NCBI GenBank assembly: GCA_018067325.1 | Contig: JAGPUU010000453.1 | Span: forward strand, 1-28,868 | Direction of reading: 5' to 3' | Source: Amphritea sp. | GTDB taxonomy: Bacteria; Pseudomonadota; Gammaproteobacteria; Pseudomonadales; Balneatricaceae | DNA: 28,868 nucleotides | Shown here: in pieces, positions 27,361-28,868 of the stretch | Layout of the letters: each line of letters starts with the position of its first letter | Position numbering within the stretch: position 1 is the stretch's first letter | The notes under the pieces: model-generated | Told to the model about the DNA's origin: nothing | The model's database searches: none | What the model saw: the letters and a program-made list of their open reading frames with translations, nothing else | Translations under genes and position numbers: made by a program

Positions 27361-27405
27361 AAACAATACCTATATTAAAAAAATAAAAATCACAGGACTA
27401 CTCCT

Positions 27406-28868
27406 ATGTCTAAGCTTCTGAGTGCAGAGCAGGTCGCCCAACTTATCCCCGATAACGCCACTATCGCTACCGGCGGCTTTATCGGTATCGGCTTTGCCGA
27501 AGCGATAGCCAAAGCGATCGAACAACGCTTTTTATCCAGCCAACAGCCCAAACAGCTCGCCTTGGTTTACGCTGCTGGCCAGGGAGACGCCAAAACTCGA
27601 GGTTTGAACCATTTTGCCCATGAAGGCATGGTACGAAAAGTAATTGGTGGGCACTGGGGATTAGCACCGGGACTGGGGAAACTAGCCACCGACAATCTAA
27701 TAGAAGCTTACAACTTACCTCAGGGCGTCATCTGCCATCTATTCAGGGATATCGCCGCAGGTAAGCCTGGCACCCTGACCAAAGTCGGCCTACATACCTT
27801 TGTCGACCCTCGTCAAGGAGGGGGCAAAATAAACAGCCGAACGCTCACCGATCAGGTAGAACTACTGACATTACAGGGCGAAGAGTATCTATTTTACAAA
27901 GCCTTTCCCATCGATGTAGCTTTGCTGCGGGGCACTACCGCTGATGCAGATGGAAATATCTCTATGGAGCGCGAGGCACTCCCCCTTGATGTGTTAGCTA
28001 TTGCCCAGGCCACCCACAACAGCGGTGGAAAAGTCATTGTTCAGGTAGAACGCACCACCGACAAGCATCAACTAACGCCTGACCGGGTAAAAATTCCCGG
28101 GATTTTGGTAGACCACGTTGTCATTGCCGAACCACAAGATCACCCTCAAACCTTTGCTGAACAGTTCAACCCCGCCTATTGTGGCGACGTTATAGCCCCA
28201 TTAGAGCAGCAACCAGAAGCCCTTTCAGCCCGTAAAATTATTGGCCGTAGAGCTTTAATGGAACTACGAAAAGGATCAGTGGTTAATCTGGGTATCGGCA
28301 TGCCTGAAATGGTTTCTGCTGTAGCCGCCGAGGAAAAGATACTCAATGACTTTACCCTGACAGTCGAGCCTGGAGGTATTGGCGGGCAACCGGCCAGCGG
28401 CCTTAGCTTTGGCGCAGTCAGTAATGCCGCCGCCATCATAGACCAACCTGCTCAGTTTGATTTTTACGATGGCGGCGGACTGGACCAAGCCTTCCTCGGG
28501 TTGGCCGAAACCTGCCCCGAAGGCCATGTTAACGTCAGTCGTTTCGGCAGTAAACTTGCGGGAGCCGGTGGTTTTATCAATATCACCCAGAACACTCAGG
28601 AGCTGTATTTTCTCGGTACCTTTACCTCCGGATCGCAACAGGTTGAGATAAACAACGGTGAACTGAACATAGTCAGAAACGGATCCGTTAAGAAGTTTCT
28701 TAAGCAAGTACAGCAGATCACATTCAACGGCCAATACGCTGTAGAACAGGGCCAGAAGGTCACCTTTATCACTGAACGTGCTGTCTTCATCCTCACCGAC
28801 AAAGGACTCAAACTGACAGAAGTAGCCCCGGGCATCGATTTGCGAAAAGACATTCTCGATCAGATGGA
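27406..28868 (+). CDS. Acyl-CoA:acetate/3-ketoacid CoA-transferase (YdiF / propionate-CoA-transferase type), 3' end outside window
   Basis: Class I CoA-transferase with both halves fused in one chain; 487 codons are visible and the frame is open at the window end. The N-terminal half starts [34 protein letters not shown] and includes [10 protein letters not shown]. The C-terminal half has [27 protein letters not shown] and the active-site glutamate Glu321 in [19 protein letters not shown], followed by the oxyanion-type [15 protein letters not shown]. The enzyme swaps CoA between acyl-CoA and a short carboxylate such as acetate, propionate, butyrate or acetoacetate. The ribosome site is AGGA about 8 nt before ATG. 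A sigma54 promoter and an enhancer-like repeat lie directly upstream and the activator gene precedes it, so it is probably induced by its substrate. Family length is usually about 520 residues, so roughly 30 are missing. Confidence 0.93.
   Translation, partial: MSKLLSAEQVAQLIPDNATIATGGFIGIGFAEAIAKAIEQRFLSSQQPKQLALVYAAGQGDAKTRGLNHFAHEGMVRKVIGGHWGLAPGLGKLATDNLIEAYNLPQGVICHLFRDIAAGKPGTLTKVGLHTFVDPRQGGGKINSRTLTDQVELLTLQGEEYLFYKAFPIDVALLRGTTADADGNISMEREALPLDVLAIAQATHNSGGKVIVQVERTTDKHQLTPDRVKIPGILVDHVVIAEPQDHPQTFAEQFNPAYCGDVIAPLEQQPEALSARKIIGRRALMELRKGSVVNLGIGMPEMVSAVAAEEKILNDFTLTVEPGGIGGQPASGLSFGAVSNAAAIIDQPAQFDFYDGGGLDQAFLGLAETCPEGHVNVSRFGSKLAGAGGFINITQNTQELYFLGTFTSGSQQVEINNGELNIVRNGSVKKFLKQVQQITFNGQYAVEQGQKVTFITERAVFILTDKGLKLTEVAPGIDLRKDILDQM

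Noticed and set aside
28176..28853. Minus-strand open frames opposite the CoA-transferase
   Set aside because: Shadows of the plus-strand coding frame, which carries clear CoA-transferase motifs up to the window end.

Overview
The window looks like chromosomal DNA of a marine gammaproteobacterium, most like the Oceanospirillales (Oceanospirillaceae-type). This is inferred from gene content and protein style: a SelD domain fused to an upstream oxidoreductase-type domain, FadB/FadA of the Pseudomonas/E. coli type, a DUF2889 gene beside fadD, a YCF48/MMPL exporter pair and a livKHMGF operon. Base composition is moderate and even. I see no insertion sequence, phage gene, CRISPR array, tRNA or rRNA. 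LAYOUT. 1-4940: the 3' part of a selD fusion gene, a convergent PilZ/YcgR-like gene, a periplasmic methionine sulfoxide reductase MsrA-MsrB fusion, a small exported protein of unknown function, and a protein with a degenerate GIY-YIG-like N-terminus and a long Lys-rich coiled-coil tail. 4937-8967 (minus strand): an ACP phosphodiesterase gene placed directly after the fadBA terminator, then fadA and fadB. 9320-9901 (plus): a lysophospholipid acyltransferase-like gene. 9929-19968 (minus strand): about 10 kb of lipid genes. In transcription order these are a YCF48-like beta-propeller, an MMPL/RND exporter and a tandem Usp protein (overlapping genes closed by a terminator), then a long acyl-CoA dehydrogenase, an SCP2-domain protein, FadD, DUF2889 and an ECI2-type enoyl-CoA isomerase. 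20357-25246 (plus): livK-livH-livM-livG-livF, a complete branched-chain-amino-acid-type ABC importer, with a strong hairpin after livK and a terminator after livF. 25552-28868 (plus): a 66-residue zinc-ribbon protein, a PAS-AAA+-Fis sigma54 activator, a clear sigma54 promoter, and a YdiF/propionate-CoA-transferase-type CoA-transferase cut by the window end. HOW IT FITS TOGETHER. FadD, the acyl-CoA dehydrogenase, FadB, FadA and the isomerase make a complete beta-oxidation route for saturated and unsaturated fatty acids within about 10 kb. SCP2 and DUF2889 are probable accessories, and the MMPL/YCF48 pair may be an envelope lipid-handling module. The right end is a second catabolic unit: an importer, then a sigma54 activator and a CoA-transferase. 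The most notable non-coding signal is the element TGTCT-N8-AGACA. It occurs upstream of the sigma54 promoter of the CoA-transferase, again with identical spacing upstream of the zinc-ribbon/activator pair, and a degenerate third copy lies 44 bp from the second. This suggests a self-contained regulon for the activator. No entirely novel multi-gene system is obvious. The best candidates for undescribed biology are this small regulon with its zinc-ribbon gene, the YCF48-MMPL-Usp plus DUF2889/SCP2 lipid cluster, and the GIY-YIG-like/coiled-coil protein.
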